NCBI RefSeq assembly: GCF_015230015.1
Contig: NZ_JAAKZC010000006.1
Span: forward strand, 61,682 to 125,681
Length of the DNA stretch: 64,000 nucleotides
Direction of reading: 5' to 3'
Origin: Campylobacter concisus
GTDB lineage: Bacteria; Campylobacterota; Campylobacteria; Campylobacterales; Campylobacteraceae
In this document: positions 37,303 through 46,064 of the stretch, piece by piece
How positions within the stretch are numbered: position 1 is the first letter of the stretch
Layout: each line of letters starts with the position of its first letter
Notes under the pieces: generated by a model
Told to the model about the DNA's origin: nothing
Database searches by the model: none
The model's input: only the letters and a program-made list of their open reading frames with translations
Translations under genes and position numbers: made by a program

Positions 37303-37560
37303 TTATTTTATCTCGCCTTTATAGCCAGTCGCATCGACCGCTTTTAAAAGCTCTTTTTCATCGACCTTGTCATCTGCTACAACGACAGCTTTTCGCTCTT
37401 TTAGCGATACATCTGCCTTTTTGACACCCTCAACGCTAAGTGCGGCCTTTCTTACTATCGCCGTGCAAAGCGGACAGTGCATGCTAGGCACCAAAATTTC
37501 TATCGTTTTCTCAGCGTAGCAACTAAGTGCAAGAATGGCTAAAACTAAAATTTTACGCAT
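37303..37560 (-). CDS. MerP-like periplasmic heavy-metal-binding protein
   Basis: An 85-residue protein with a signal peptide (MRKILVLAILALSCYA, 1-16) and one HMA domain (about 18-85). The metal-binding loop is PSMHCPLCTAIVRKA, a variant of the usual G-M-T-C-x-x-C, so Hg or Cu binding is plausible. It overlaps the MerT-like gene by 8 bp, giving a MerT-MerP pair. Mercury reductase and MerR are not nearby, so the metal and direction are open. Confidence 0.85.
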   Translation of the reverse strand: MRKILVLAILALSCYAEKTIEILVPSMHCPLCTAIVRKAALSVEGVKKADVSLKERKAVVVADDKVDEKELLKAVDATGYKGEIK

Positions 37561-37876
37561 AAATTTCTCCTAAAAGCTCCGGATATGTAAGGAGTAAAAG
37601 CAAAATCACTCCAAAAAGTATATATATAAGTATCCATTTTTTCTTTTTGTAGCTTAGGTTGCAGCTTTTTGGCTTGTAAAACAGAGCTACACCTGAGATC
37701 ACAAAGCAAATGACGGCCACGACGCTTAAAGGGACGCGGTACTCGTATAAATTTTGTGTCCAAGATAGAAATGAAAAAGATGTGCCAAAAAGCAAGAAAA
37801 GAAGTGCCGGCAAGCAGCACAAGGTAGCGCCGATAGCACTACCTATGGATGTTAGTATCAGCCAAAAGGCTCTCAT
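37553..37876 (-). CDS. MerT-like membrane transporter
   Basis: A 107-residue protein with about three helices (about 5-30, 48-66, 85-100). The vicinal cysteines in the first helix (IGATLCCLPALLFLLFG) are the MerT mark; a further Cys lies in YKPKSCNLS. MerT moves Hg(II) from MerP across the inner membrane. Here it overlaps the Tat-exported transglutaminase-like gene by four bases on one side and merP on the other. Function by family only. Confidence 0.8.
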   Translation of the reverse strand: MRAFWLILTSIGSAIGATLCCLPALLFLLFGTSFSFLSWTQNLYEYRVPLSVVAVICFVISGVALFYKPKSCNLSYKKKKWILIYILFGVILLLLLTYPELLGEIYA

Positions 37877-38952
37877 TTTAGCTCTGTTGAGACATAGTCG
37901 TAGCTAAATTCTTTTGGCGAATAGTAGTTTTGCGTGTTGCCATCAACTTCAGCGTATGGATAGCCAAAGTTGTTTAGCGGTGTTTGCTCTGGAGTTGGCT
38001 TTAAGATAAAGTCACGTCCATAGTTAAAGCCTATCCAGCACATCTCCCAATTGCCAAAGCAATAATCCCTAACAGCTACGATCTTAGCGTCGTCGTTTGT
38101 AAGCTTCTCACCAAGTCTTACCTTTGTAACGTCTGCTGGATCAACTGGTATCCAACCATAGCCTTTTAAGTAAAACTCGGCCCTGCAGTGCTGTCCGCCT
38201 GAAATTTTAGCCACGCCATCTTTTGCGCTGCCCATTTGGTCTGAAAATCTAGACTGACCAACTCTAATGCCAAAAATTTCTCTAGCAGGTATGCCAACTG
38301 ATCTGCAAAGTCCCACAAAAACTGAGTTTATGTCGGTGCATTTGCCAACTAGCTTGCCACTTTCTAGGATCGCTTTAACATCGCCCGTGCCACATCCTAA
38401 GATGCTATTGTCACGCTGCATAGTGTTTGCAACCCACGTATATATCGCTTTTGCGCGCTCCAAATCGCCTTTAGTATTGCCGATAATCTCTAGCGCTTTT
38501 GCTCTTACGACGCCATCTGTTGGGATGTGTGAAGTTGGTTTTAAAAACTCCAAAACAGCAGGATCGACCTTCTCATTTGGATCGAAATTTACCTTGCTAA
38601 AGTCGGTATTGCGCTCTGTTGTTTGGATCTTAAACTGGATATTTAAAATAGGTCTTTGCTCATTTTCTTCAAATTCGCCATACATTGTAGGTATTAGCGT
38701 GTCTGAGATATAGACGTTTTTAGCGGTTGTGTTTATGACGTAGTCTTGGGTTAGTTGCTGATAAGTGGTGCTTAGTGGGAGTGGTAGCCAAATTCTCGAG
38801 CTTTTGCCCTTTTCAAGAATCAGATGTTTGAAATTTACGTCGAAATTTCTAACTACTGGGCTTGCTGGCTCGTCGCTAGCTAGGGTGACACTTGGAAGCA
38901 GACTTGCTGCACCTAAAAAACTACTGAATTTAAAAAAATCTCTTCTTTGCAT
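37873..38952 (-). CDS. Tat-exported transglutaminase-like protein
   Basis: A 359-residue secreted protein with a twin-arginine signal (QRRDFFKFSSFLGAASLLPS, 2-21). The transglutaminase-like (cysteine protease fold) core shows the catalytic Cys in LVGKCTDINSVFVGLCRSVG (about 196-215), the His in GGQHCRAEFYLKGYGW (about 252-267) and the Asp in IPVDPADV. The domain probably cleaves or modifies peptides in the periplasm. It heads a four-gene operon with MerT-like, MerP-like and pepD. The link between a peptidase-type protein and metal transport is unexplained. Confidence 0.8.
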   Translation of the reverse strand: MQRRDFFKFSSFLGAASLLPSVTLASDEPASPVVRNFDVNFKHLILEKGKSSRIWLPLPLSTTYQQLTQDYVINTTAKNVYISDTLIPTMYGEFEENEQRPILNIQFKIQTTERNTDFSKVNFDPNEKVDPAVLEFLKPTSHIPTDGVVRAKALEIIGNTKGDLERAKAIYTWVANTMQRDNSILGCGTGDVKAILESGKLVGKCTDINSVFVGLCRSVGIPAREIFGIRVGQSRFSDQMGSAKDGVAKISGGQHCRAEFYLKGYGWIPVDPADVTKVRLGEKLTNDDAKIVAVRDYCFGNWEMCWIGFNYGRDFILKPTPEQTPLNNFGYPYAEVDGNTQNYYSPKEFSYDYVSTELK

Positions 38953-39043
38953 AAAATGCCTTTTGCTTAATCTTAGCCAAACTTGGCTCTAAAACTGCCT
39001 GCTATTCTAGCATAAAATTTTTATTTATGATAAAATCCGCCAC

Positions 39044-39211
39044 ATGAAAAAGATTATATTTTTAGGCTTTATAGCGCTATTTTGCAACGGTTGTCTTTAT
39101 ATGAATGAGCGTGGAGTTTCGACTCAGTATTATAATGATTGTAAAGAGTATTATGACGCGACTGGCACCTACCAAAAAGAGTGTCCGCACAACATCGTCG
39201 ACTGGAAATAG
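39044..39211 (+). CDS. Small lipoprotein (55 aa)
   Basis: A 55-residue protein with a lipoprotein signal (MKKIIFLGFIALFCNGC; the lipidated Cys is residue 17), then a short polar tail with two more Cys and several Tyr (YYNDCKEYYDATGTY, KECPHNIVDWK). C. jejuni carries a putative lipoprotein gene in the same neighbourhood as cmoB. Its stop codon lies 1 bp before the cmoB GTG, so the two are probably coupled. Confidence 0.75.
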   Translation: MKKIIFLGFIALFCNGCLYMNERGVSTQYYNDCKEYYDATGTYQKECPHNIVDWK

Positions 39212-39212
39212 C

Positions 39213-40082
39213 GTGGATCTTAGCAAATTTAACGAGCAGCAAAAGCAAATTTATAATAGAATAGAAAATTTAGCAAATTTTGATTGTGAATTTAGCCTCT
39301 CTGATAGCGTAAATGTCAAATTTAAAAATTTAGATAAAGCCAAAAAATATGAAATTTACAACCTCGCCCTTAGCCTAAAGCCTTGGCGAAAAGGGCCATT
39401 CTTGCTTGATGATATATATATAGATAGCGAGTGGCAAAGTTTTATTAAATTTAACATCCTAACCCCGCACCTAAATTTAGCTAACAAAAGTGTGGCTGAC
39501 GTGGGTTGTAACAATGGATATTATATGTTTAAGATGCTTGAGTACGGCCCAAAAAGCATAACTGGCTTTGATCCTAGCGTGCATACATATTTGCAGTTTG
39601 CTTTTTTAAATAAATTTATCCGCTCAAATATCAACTATGAGCTTCTTGGGGTAGAGAGCTTGCCAGAATACGTAGCGAAATTTGACACTATTTTTTGCCT
39701 TGGTGTCATCTATCACAGAAGTGACCCTATCAAGATGCTAAAAGAGCTAAAAACCGCGCTAAATCCTGGTGGCGAGCTATTTTTAGATACGATGTATATA
39801 GATATGGATGGCGACTTTGCCCTAAGCCCAAAAGATAGATACTCAAAAATTCCAAATATCTACTTTGTGCCAACGCTTAGCGCGCTTTGTAACTGGTGCG
39901 AGAGGGCTAAATTTAAGGACTTTACTCTGCTTGATACAAAGACGACTGATCTAAACGAACAGCGAAAAACACAGTGGATAGATGGAGAGAGTCTTGGAAA
40001 TTTCCTAGACCCAGACGACAGCACAAAGACCATCGAGGGCTACCCAGCACCAAAAAGAGCCTATGTAAGAGTTAAAATTTAA
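39213..40082 (+). CDS. cmoB: tRNA U34 carboxymethyltransferase
   Basis: Uses carboxy-SAM to make cmo5U34 in tRNA. The likely start is the GTG at 39213, 1 bp after the lipoprotein stop, giving 289 residues like other Campylobacter CmoB; upstream codons in this frame overlap the lipoprotein gene. Seen are WRKGPFLLDDIYIDSEWQSF (about 58-77), the SAM site SVADVGCNNGYYMFKML (about 95-111), FCLGVIYHRSDPIKMLKEL (about 165) and the MYIDMDGDFALSPKDRY part. CmoA is not in the window. Confidence 0.93.
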   Translation: MDLSKFNEQQKQIYNRIENLANFDCEFSLSDSVNVKFKNLDKAKKYEIYNLALSLKPWRKGPFLLDDIYIDSEWQSFIKFNILTPHLNLANKSVADVGCNNGYYMFKMLEYGPKSITGFDPSVHTYLQFAFLNKFIRSNINYELLGVESLPEYVAKFDTIFCLGVIYHRSDPIKMLKELKTALNPGGELFLDTMYIDMDGDFALSPKDRYSKIPNIYFVPTLSALCNWCERAKFKDFTLLDTKTTDLNEQRKTQWIDGESLGNFLDPDDSTKTIEGYPAPKRAYVRVKI

Positions 40083-40090
40083 GGATAAAT

Positions 40091-40630
40091 ATGGCAGATG
40101 AAAATATTTTTGAAGCAAAAGACGAGTCGCAAATAATCCTCCCAGAGGACGAAAACCCGCTAAGAAACGAGATAAAAACAGCTCCTTTAACAAAGCTAAA
40201 TTTTAGTGGAACGGCATTTTTACTTGAGAAAAATCACGCAAAAACTAGATTTTTTACCACGGCTGACATGGTAAGTGACGCTGAGGGGCTCATACATAGC
40301 GGTTTTGTCTTTATGGGGGCTAACTACGCAGCACTTTTAGCTATAAATGAGGAATTTTGCGTTAGCATCGGAGCTAGGATAAATTTCTTTGGACCACTCA
40401 AACTTGGCGATGTGGTCGAATTTGACGCACAAGCAAGGTTTGAAGAGAGCAGAAAAAGAGAGGTAAAAGTGATAGGCTACGTAAAAGAGATCAAGATCTT
40501 TGAAGGTGTCTTTCAGCTTGTCACGCTTGAAGAGCATATCTTTGTCACTCAGCAAAAAAATATCCAAAAAGAAGCCGCCATAAGACAAAAGAAAGAGCGC
40601 GAAGAGGCGCAGGCCAAAAACAACGGCTAA
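40091..40630 (+). CDS. Cj0977-type hot-dog fold protein
   Basis: A 179-residue homologue of C. jejuni Cj0977, a single hot-dog domain protein that is controlled by sigma-28 there and needed for invasion and virulence. Conserved are KLNFSGTAFLLEKNHAKTRF (about 35-54), GLIHSGFVFMGANYAALLAI (about 66-85) and the IGARINFFGPLKLGDVVEFD strand/turn (about 94-113), followed by a Lys/Glu/Gln helix. The fold suggests acyl-CoA binding. It starts 8 bp after cmoB, so it may be read with it; I see no sigma-28 box in that gap. Confidence 0.85.
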   Translation: MADENIFEAKDESQIILPEDENPLRNEIKTAPLTKLNFSGTAFLLEKNHAKTRFFTTADMVSDAEGLIHSGFVFMGANYAALLAINEEFCVSIGARINFFGPLKLGDVVEFDAQARFEESRKREVKVIGYVKEIKIFEGVFQLVTLEEHIFVTQQKNIQKEAAIRQKKEREEAQAKNNG

Positions 40631-40784
40631 ATTTAACTGATGAGATATAAAATCTCATCTTTTAACTTCAAATAAACTCAAATTTTTAAAGACAAATCTT
40701 ATCTTATTATCCTAATTTGGTAAATGATCGGTAACAATTTTTTTAAATTTTAGTGAAATTTAAGCTATAAAATTAATTTTATAT

Positions 40785-40820
40785 GATAATATCCTTTCAA
40801 AACATTTTTATCAAAAGGAG
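40785..40820 (+). promoter_or_regulatory. porA promoter and ribosome binding site
   Basis: GATAAT -10 box at 40785-40790 within TATGATAATAT, and AAAGGAG at 40814-40820, seven bases before the ATG. Strong signals fit an abundant porin. Confidence 0.6.
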
Positions 40821-40826
40821 ATTTAG

Positions 40827-42062
40827 ATGAAACTTACAAAAGTTAGCTTAGCTGCTTTGGTTGCTTTAGGTGCATTTTCAAGCGTTGCAAGTGCAACTCC
40901 ACTTGAAGAAGCTATAAAAAACGTAGATCTTTCAGGATATGCTAGATATCGTTATACAAATGATAATATTAAGGATAGCACAGCAAAAACTACAAAAAAA
41001 CATAACGCAAATCATGTATTTAGAATGCAAACAGCATTTAAAGCTGCAATAGACGATAATTTCTTTGGTGTTTTAAATTTAAGATATCAAGCAAAAGATA
41101 ACTCTGGCGATGGTGTTACAGGTGGTACTGATAAAACAAATACAACTGGATCATTTGGTGTATACGAGATGTATCTAGGATATAAAATAGGCAACACTAC
41201 CGTTACAGCTGGCAAACAACTTATTAAAACATTCTATGATGATGGTGATATAGCTGGCACTGGTCTAAAAGTGGTAAATACTGATGTACCTGGTCTTACT
41301 TTAACAGCAGCAGCTTATGATGCATTACAAAGTGATGGCTATGAAGTAGATGGTCCACTACTAAGTACAATGGCAAGCGGTCTTAGCGATGCTCCAGGCA
41401 ACCTTTATTATTTAGGTGCAGCTGGTAGCTATGATCCAGTATCATTTAAAGTAGCTATTGCAAATATTCAAGAATTTGCTACACTTTATGGTGCTGATGC
41501 TGGTGTAAGCTTTAATGTAACTGATGATGTTAACCTAAACTTAAAAGGTCAATTTGTTCATAATGACTCAGATCACAAAGATGTAGCTGATGCAAATTTC
41601 TGGGCAGTTCAAGCTGGCACAAAACTATTTGGTGCTAAACTTAATGCTGGTTATTTAGACTTTGACGCTCAAAACAAAGACAATAATAAAATTTCATTTG
41701 TAACGCTTGATGCAAATGGCGAACTTATCAACCCAACAAAAATTCTAAATGGTGTAATAGGTTCTGCAACTAGTGGACAACAATATTACAACAATATCAA
41801 AGGCAATAATGATTACTGGTTTGTTAATGCTGGATATGATATAGATAAATTTGGCTTTGGTGCTGGATATACTCAAGGTAAAGGCTATAGCTGGGCGCTT
41901 GGCAAAGAGAGAGCAAAAAGAAGCGAATGGTCACTTGATGCTAGCTACAAATACAGCAAAAAACTTACATTCCTTTCTTGGTATGCAGCTGCTAAAGATA
42001 AAAAAGACGGCGAAAGCTACAAACAAGATCGTATCAGATTTGAAGCAAAATATAGCTTCTAA
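40827..42062 (+). CDS. porA: Major outer-membrane porin (MOMP)
   Basis: The main trimeric general porin of Campylobacter. 411 residues with a signal peptide (MKLTKVSLAALVALGAFSSVASA, cleaved after residue 23, mature start TPLEEAIKNVDLSGYARYRY). The body alternates beta strands and variable loops, ends in FEAKYSF with the C-terminal Phe needed for outer-membrane assembly, and has no Cys. Codon use is richer in A/T-ending codons than in neighbours, as expected for a highly expressed gene here. Has its own promoter and a strong terminator. Confidence 0.95.
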   Translation: MKLTKVSLAALVALGAFSSVASATPLEEAIKNVDLSGYARYRYTNDNIKDSTAKTTKKHNANHVFRMQTAFKAAIDDNFFGVLNLRYQAKDNSGDGVTGGTDKTNTTGSFGVYEMYLGYKIGNTTVTAGKQLIKTFYDDGDIAGTGLKVVNTDVPGLTLTAAAYDALQSDGYEVDGPLLSTMASGLSDAPGNLYYLGAAGSYDPVSFKVAIANIQEFATLYGADAGVSFNVTDDVNLNLKGQFVHNDSDHKDVADANFWAVQAGTKLFGAKLNAGYLDFDAQNKDNNKISFVTLDANGELINPTKILNGVIGSATSGQQYYNNIKGNNDYWFVNAGYDIDKFGFGAGYTQGKGYSWALGKERAKRSEWSLDASYKYSKKLTFLSWYAAAKDKKDGESYKQDRIRFEAKYSF

Positions 42063-42070
42063 AAACATTT

Positions 42071-42100
42071 ATCCGAGCGAGCTTTCGCTCGGATCTTCTT
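42071..42100 (+). terminator. porA terminator
   Basis: A perfect 10-bp stem (ATCCGAGCGA, 42071-42080, with its complement at 42085-42094), loop GCTT, then a T-rich tail CTTCTT. It begins 8 bp after the porA stop. Confidence 0.9.
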
Positions 42101-42150
42101 AACTTCTCAATACTTAATCAAAATCAGCAAATATAACTAATAAAATTTAT

Positions 42151-42156
42151 ATAATG
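42151..42156 (+). promoter_or_regulatory. -10 box of the CopD-like gene
   Basis: TATAAT 20 bp before the start of the following membrane-protein gene; AAAAAGGG serves as SD. Confidence 0.5.
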
Positions 42157-42176
42157 CCAAACAAAAAGGGCAAAAA

Positions 42177-42608
42177 ATGTATCTTTTCTCTCTCATTACG
42201 CATTTAGTTTGCGCCATTATTTTTATAGGTTATGTATTTTTTGATGTTTGCATATATCCATTTGCTAAAAAAACGGTAAATCCACAAACTCTTGAAGCTG
42301 TCAAAAAGGCTTACACAAAAGGCAGTGCAAAGGTTTTTGGCACGGCATTTTTACTACTTTTGATAAGTGGGGCATATATGGCAAAGGACTATCTTGGAGG
42401 CGATCATGGTTGGTGGCAGAGCAACTTTCAAAAGCTTTTGCTAGCAAAGATCGCTATTTTGCTTCTAATGTGCCTTATCACTTTAATCTCAGTTCTTAAT
42501 GTCACTATCTTAAAAAAGCCAGATCCATTTGGTAAATTTTCACATCTCATAGCTCTTATTCTTTGCTTGATAATAGTCGTTTTAGCAAAACTCATGTGGT
42601 GGCTTTAG
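42177..42608 (+). CDS. CopD-like four-helix membrane protein
   Basis: A 143-residue inner-membrane protein with four helices (about 1-25, 50-68, 85-108 and 120-142). The first helix carries His (FSLITHLVCAIIFIGYVFFD), and the fourth ends with KLMWWL. The layout and helix-1 His fit CopD/YhhN-like or DUF2269 proteins that may bind heme or copper, but no decisive motif is seen. Monocistronic, convergent with ppk2. Confidence 0.65.
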   Translation: MYLFSLITHLVCAIIFIGYVFFDVCIYPFAKKTVNPQTLEAVKKAYTKGSAKVFGTAFLLLLISGAYMAKDYLGGDHGWWQSNFQKLLLAKIAILLLMCLITLISVLNVTILKKPDPFGKFSHLIALILCLIIVVLAKLMWWL

Positions 42609-42661
42609 CAAAACTTGACTGTAAATTTAAAGCACAAATTTGCAGCCAAGCTCAAATAAAT

Positions 42662-43471
42662 TTAATCAATGCTCTTTAGCTTATCCTTATTTAGCCCCTC
42701 TTCTATGCGCTTGATCTCTTCGCTTCCATCTCTCACGACGCTTTTGTCGTATTTTAGATACTCATCTATCTTTTTTGGATACTCGACATGAGTTAGGATA
42801 AATTTAAAGACGTTTAGCCTAGCCTCTTTTTTATTGTCACTTGAGACGATCACCCACGGCGAGATACTGTTGTGAGAGGCAAGTAGCATCGAGTATTTGG
42901 CGATGGAGTACTGATCCCAAAGCTCTTGCGCTTTTTGATCTACTGGAGAGATCTTGAACTGCTTTAGCGGGTCATTTAGACGTTCTTTAAAGCGCTTTTT
43001 TTGCTCCTCTTTTGTGATCGAGAGGTAAATTTTAAAGAAAATGATGCCTGAGTTTATGATCATCTCTTCAAATTTTGGCACCTCGCGCAAGAACTCTTTG
43101 TGCTCAGCCTGCGTGCAAAAGCCCATCACTGGCTCTACGCCAGCCCTGTTGTACCAGCTTCTATCAAAGATGACGATCTCGCCAGCGCTTGGCAGATGTG
43201 TCACATATCTTTGAAAGTACCACTGCGTCTTCTCGACGTCACTTGGCTTTGTAAGTGCCACGATACGGCAACCGCGTGGATTTAGATGCTCGGTTAAGCG
43301 CTTTATCGTGCCACCCTTGCCAGCTGCATCTCGACCCTCCATTAACATGAGCACTCTAAGCCCCTTATCTTTGACATGATTTTGGAATTTTAAAAGTTCT
43401 ATCTGAAGCAGCCTAAGCTCATCTTCGTAGCCGAGTTTATCTGATTTTTGGTGTTTTTTATCCTTTGACAT
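42662..43471 (-). CDS. ppk2: Polyphosphate kinase 2
   Basis: PPK2 phosphorylates nucleotides from polyphosphate (often GDP to GTP). The start is chosen at 43471 (MSKDKKHQKSDKLGYED), five bases after AAAAGGAG. The 269 residues show Walker A MEGRDAAGKGGTIKRLTEHL, NPRGCRIVALTKPSD, the WYFQRYVTHLPSAGEIVIF stretch with Walker B, DRSWYNRAGVEPVMGFC and the lid FKERLNDPLKQFKISPVD. One-domain class I type. In Campylobacter it affects stress survival and virulence. Confidence 0.95.
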   Translation of the reverse strand: MSKDKKHQKSDKLGYEDELRLLQIELLKFQNHVKDKGLRVLMLMEGRDAAGKGGTIKRLTEHLNPRGCRIVALTKPSDVEKTQWYFQRYVTHLPSAGEIVIFDRSWYNRAGVEPVMGFCTQAEHKEFLREVPKFEEMIINSGIIFFKIYLSITKEEQKKRFKERLNDPLKQFKISPVDQKAQELWDQYSIAKYSMLLASHNSISPWVIVSSDNKKEARLNVFKFILTHVEYPKKIDEYLKYDKSVVRDGSEEIKRIEEGLNKDKLKSID

Positions 43472-43578
43472 CATCGCTCCTTTTGAAAATTTCACGCTTT
43501 TTCACGATTTTACTATAAAATAGAATAAATTTAAGAATTTAGACTAAAATCATCTCTTTTGATTTAGCAAGGATTAGC

Positions 43579-45306
43579 ATGTTTTTTAAATTCATTTTTT
43601 CTCTCATTTTGTTTGCAGGCTCGCTTTTTGCCGAGGTTTTAGACGTTAGTAAGGCATTTGTTTTAAGCCCAAGTATCGATGAACAAGGTGTTGAGATCAA
43701 GTTTAAATTTGGCGAAAATATCTACCTTTACAAAGATAGCTTTGAGGTTAAGCTTGGCGAAGAGAAGATAAACAGCCTCTTAAACATGCCAAAGAGCGAA
43801 AACACCGGCGAATATGAAATTTACCCAAAAGATTTTTCGCTATTTATCCCACTAAATTTAGTAAAAGAGCATCTTAAAAACGGCAATGCTAGGCTAAATT
43901 TAAGCTATCAAGGTTGTGCCAAAAATGGCATCTGCTATCGCCCGCAAAACAAAATTTATGACATCTTTGAGAAATTTGGCAAATTTAGCATCATAGCCTT
44001 TGAAAAAGAGCAAAAAGATGAAACAAATCCTGAATTTACCGAGCTTTCAGAAGATCAAAACATCGCAAATGAGCTAAGTAACAAAAACTTTTTTATCTCT
44101 CTTGCAACATTTTTTGGCTATGGCCTCTTGCTCTCGCTCACACCTTGCGTATTTCCGATGATACCGATCCTTTCAAGCATCATCGTCTCAAAGGGCGGCA
44201 GCCTAAATGCTAAAAAAGGCTTTTTGCTATCGCTCGTATATGTCGTTGCGATGAGCCTTGCCTACGCACTTGCTGGCGTTGGGGCAAGCCTGCTTGGCTT
44301 TGGCATCGCAGGAGCACTCCAAAACATCTACGTGCTCGGCGCATTTGCGGCTATTTTTGTCATTTTAAGCTTTAGCATGTTTGGCTTTTACGACATCAAA
44401 CTGCCCTCTAAATTTGAAAACTTGATCAGCAAAAAGTCACAAAACAGCTCAGGCCTTGTCGGCGTTTTCATCATGGGCTTTGCCTCGGCGCTCATCGTTT
44501 CGCCCTGCGTGGCAGCACCGCTAGCAGGCGCACTTCTATACATCGCACAAAGCGGCGACGCACTTTATGGGGGCATCATGCTCTTTGTCATGGGGCTTGG
44601 CATGGGCGCACCGCTTCTTGTGATAGGGCTAAGCTCTGGTAAACTCCTACCAAGACCTGGTGGCTGGATGGACGAGGTCAAAAAATTCTTTGGCTTTTTG
44701 ATGCTCATCATGGCAGTTTGGATCCTAGCACGCGTGCTTGGAGCGTTTTTTGAGCTACTTGGTTATGGCGTCATAGGCGTCTTTGCGGCCATTTATCTTG
44801 GCGCTTTTGAGGCAGCAAATAGTGGCTGGGCTAAATTTAAAAAAGCGCTTTGTGTGCTAGTTTTTATCTACTCGCTCATGCTGATAATCGGCGCATTTTT
44901 GGGCTCAAAAGACGCGTTTTCGCCACTTTCTGGACTAAATTTAGCCAAAAACGAGAGCGAGCTAAATTTTAAACAAGCTAGGAATTTAAACGAGCTAAAT
45001 AAGATGATAAAAAGCTCAAGTAAGCCAGTACTTGTGGACTTCTACGCTGAGTGGTGCGCGAGCTGCAAAGAGATAGAGCACATCACTTTTAAGGACGCCG
45101 GCGTGAAAAATGCTTTGGCAAATTTTACGCTTATTAGCATCGACGTGACAAGTGGCGGGGTGCAAAATGATGAGATGTTAAGAAATTTTGGGCTCATCGA
45201 TCCGCCTGCACTTCTACTTTTTAAAAACGGCGAAGAGCAAAAATCACTTAGAACGATCGGCTTTATAAATGCTAAAAATTTCATAGCAAAGCTTGAGAAA
45301 ATTTAG
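43579..45306 (+). CDS. dsbD: Thiol:disulfide interchange protein DsbD
   Basis: Carries electrons from cytoplasmic thioredoxin to periplasmic thiol proteins. All three parts are present in 575 residues: signal peptide and N-terminal domain with GCAKNGICYRP (about 113, Cys pair), eight-helix membrane domain with SLTPCVFPMIPILSS (about 193) and VSPCVAAPLAGALLY (about 310), and a C-terminal thioredoxin domain with VDFYAEWCASCKEIE (about 484, C-x-x-C). Monocistronic; downstream DNA is a rearranged gene-poor stretch. Confidence 0.95.
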   Translation: MFFKFIFSLILFAGSLFAEVLDVSKAFVLSPSIDEQGVEIKFKFGENIYLYKDSFEVKLGEEKINSLLNMPKSENTGEYEIYPKDFSLFIPLNLVKEHLKNGNARLNLSYQGCAKNGICYRPQNKIYDIFEKFGKFSIIAFEKEQKDETNPEFTELSEDQNIANELSNKNFFISLATFFGYGLLLSLTPCVFPMIPILSSIIVSKGGSLNAKKGFLLSLVYVVAMSLAYALAGVGASLLGFGIAGALQNIYVLGAFAAIFVILSFSMFGFYDIKLPSKFENLISKKSQNSSGLVGVFIMGFASALIVSPCVAAPLAGALLYIAQSGDALYGGIMLFVMGLGMGAPLLVIGLSSGKLLPRPGGWMDEVKKFFGFLMLIMAVWILARVLGAFFELLGYGVIGVFAAIYLGAFEAANSGWAKFKKALCVLVFIYSLMLIIGAFLGSKDAFSPLSGLNLAKNESELNFKQARNLNELNKMIKSSSKPVLVDFYAEWCASCKEIEHITFKDAGVKNALANFTLISIDVTSGGVQNDEMLRNFGLIDPPALLLFKNGEEQKSLRTIGFINAKNFIAKLEKI

Positions 45307-45488
45307 ATCTTAATAGTAAATTTGGCTGAAATTTGTAAATTTATCAACTAAATTTCTCTAGGCTTTGCAGACTTTACAACCAACTACGAAAGCGACAAAG
45401 AAGCAAATTTGAGCTATCAAATTTATATCATGCGGTAACGGGAGTAAAATCGCAAAAGCAAAAATTGCAAATTATCTTAAATTTATTA

Positions 45489-45658
45489 AATTTTTAAGTT
45501 CATCCAAGATATCGTTTGCAAATTTATCATTTATAGGCTTCCAAGCTGGGTTTCTATCTTTTGAAATAACATTAAAGCCAACTGCTTTTGCAAACTCAGA
45601 AATTTCAAATTCCATTCTATTTAGCCCGTCTTTACTCATAGATCTTGCGAAAAACTCT
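45489..45658 (-). pseudogene. pepD remnant A (internal piece)
   Basis: A 170-bp piece that matches pepD codons about 306 to 361 (compare 36205-36370), same strand as intact pepD. It translates to EFFARSMSKDGLNRMEFEIS and on to WKPINDKFANDILDELK with only three residue changes. It stops exactly where remnant B begins in protein terms, at the L-K-I junction. Flanks share nothing with pepD. Confidence 0.85.
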
Positions 45659-45822
45659 CCAAGTTTATAGATAAGAAATGTAAAAAGAATACACAGTAAA
45701 GAAGTGATATAAAATATGATAGTGACATTAAATTTGTTAAATTTAGGCTACTAGAACTATCATTTATAGATTTTTGGTAGCTAAGATTATAAACCCATAT
45801 ATAAATAGGTAGGATGAAATTT

Positions 45823-45861
45823 GTTTTGATAAAAGCCTAAATTTGTAGCCCTTATCAAAAC
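45823..45861 (-). terminator. Hairpin after the XRE operon
   Basis: A 10-bp perfect stem (45823-45832 with 45852-45861, GTTTTGATAA and its complement), loop of 19. A second smaller hairpin (AGCC/GGCT, 45874-45886) overlaps the stop codon of the 59-aa gene. No long T-run follows. Confidence 0.4.
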
Positions 45862-45884
45862 GCTTAAATTTAAAGCCAAAATGG

Positions 45885-46064
45885 CTAAATTTTAACTCTC
45901 TTTTCTCTTGCTTTTTTGATCTTATTTTTAACTACATGAAATTTTGAAGCTGCAGCCGAGCATATATCCTTATAAGTGACTAAAATTTTTGACTCTTTTT
46001 TAGTGCAAATGGCTGCAAAAACGCTCTCAAGGTCGATTCTCTCTTTTTGTGTTAAATTTTCCAT
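45885..46064 (-). CDS. 59-aa basic protein in an operon with an XRE regulator
   Basis: Starts directly after the stop codon of the XRE gene (TAG then ATG) with AGGA seven bases upstream. The product (MENLTQKERIDLESVFAAIC...) has an acidic first half and a very basic end (VVKNKIKKAREKRVKI), likely two helices; it has two Cys. No family recognised. Tight coupling to a DNA-binding gene suggests co-regulator, antitoxin-toxin partner or simply a conserved small gene. Confidence 0.65.
   Translation of the reverse strand: MENLTQKERIDLESVFAAICTKKESKILVTYKDICSAAASKFHVVKNKIKKAREKRVKI

Larger units (their letters stand above)
45307..45884. other. Gene-free, rearranged stretch after dsbD
   Basis: About 580 bp without an intact gene. 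It holds a possible coding scrap at 45361-45438 (GFADFTTNYESDKEANLSYQ, then a stop), the left pepD remnant (45489-45658), AT-rich filler and hairpins that end the small minus-strand operon. The left end of the proposed inverted segment is inside it. Confidence 0.65.

Noticed and set aside
37303..37876. A full mercury resistance operon
   Set aside because: Only MerT- and MerP-like genes are present; no merA reductase, merR regulator or mercury operator was seen.
39105..39212. Upstream extension of cmoB to 39105
   Set aside because: It would overlap most of a lipoprotein gene in another frame and make the protein too long; the GTG at 39213 gives the usual CmoB length.
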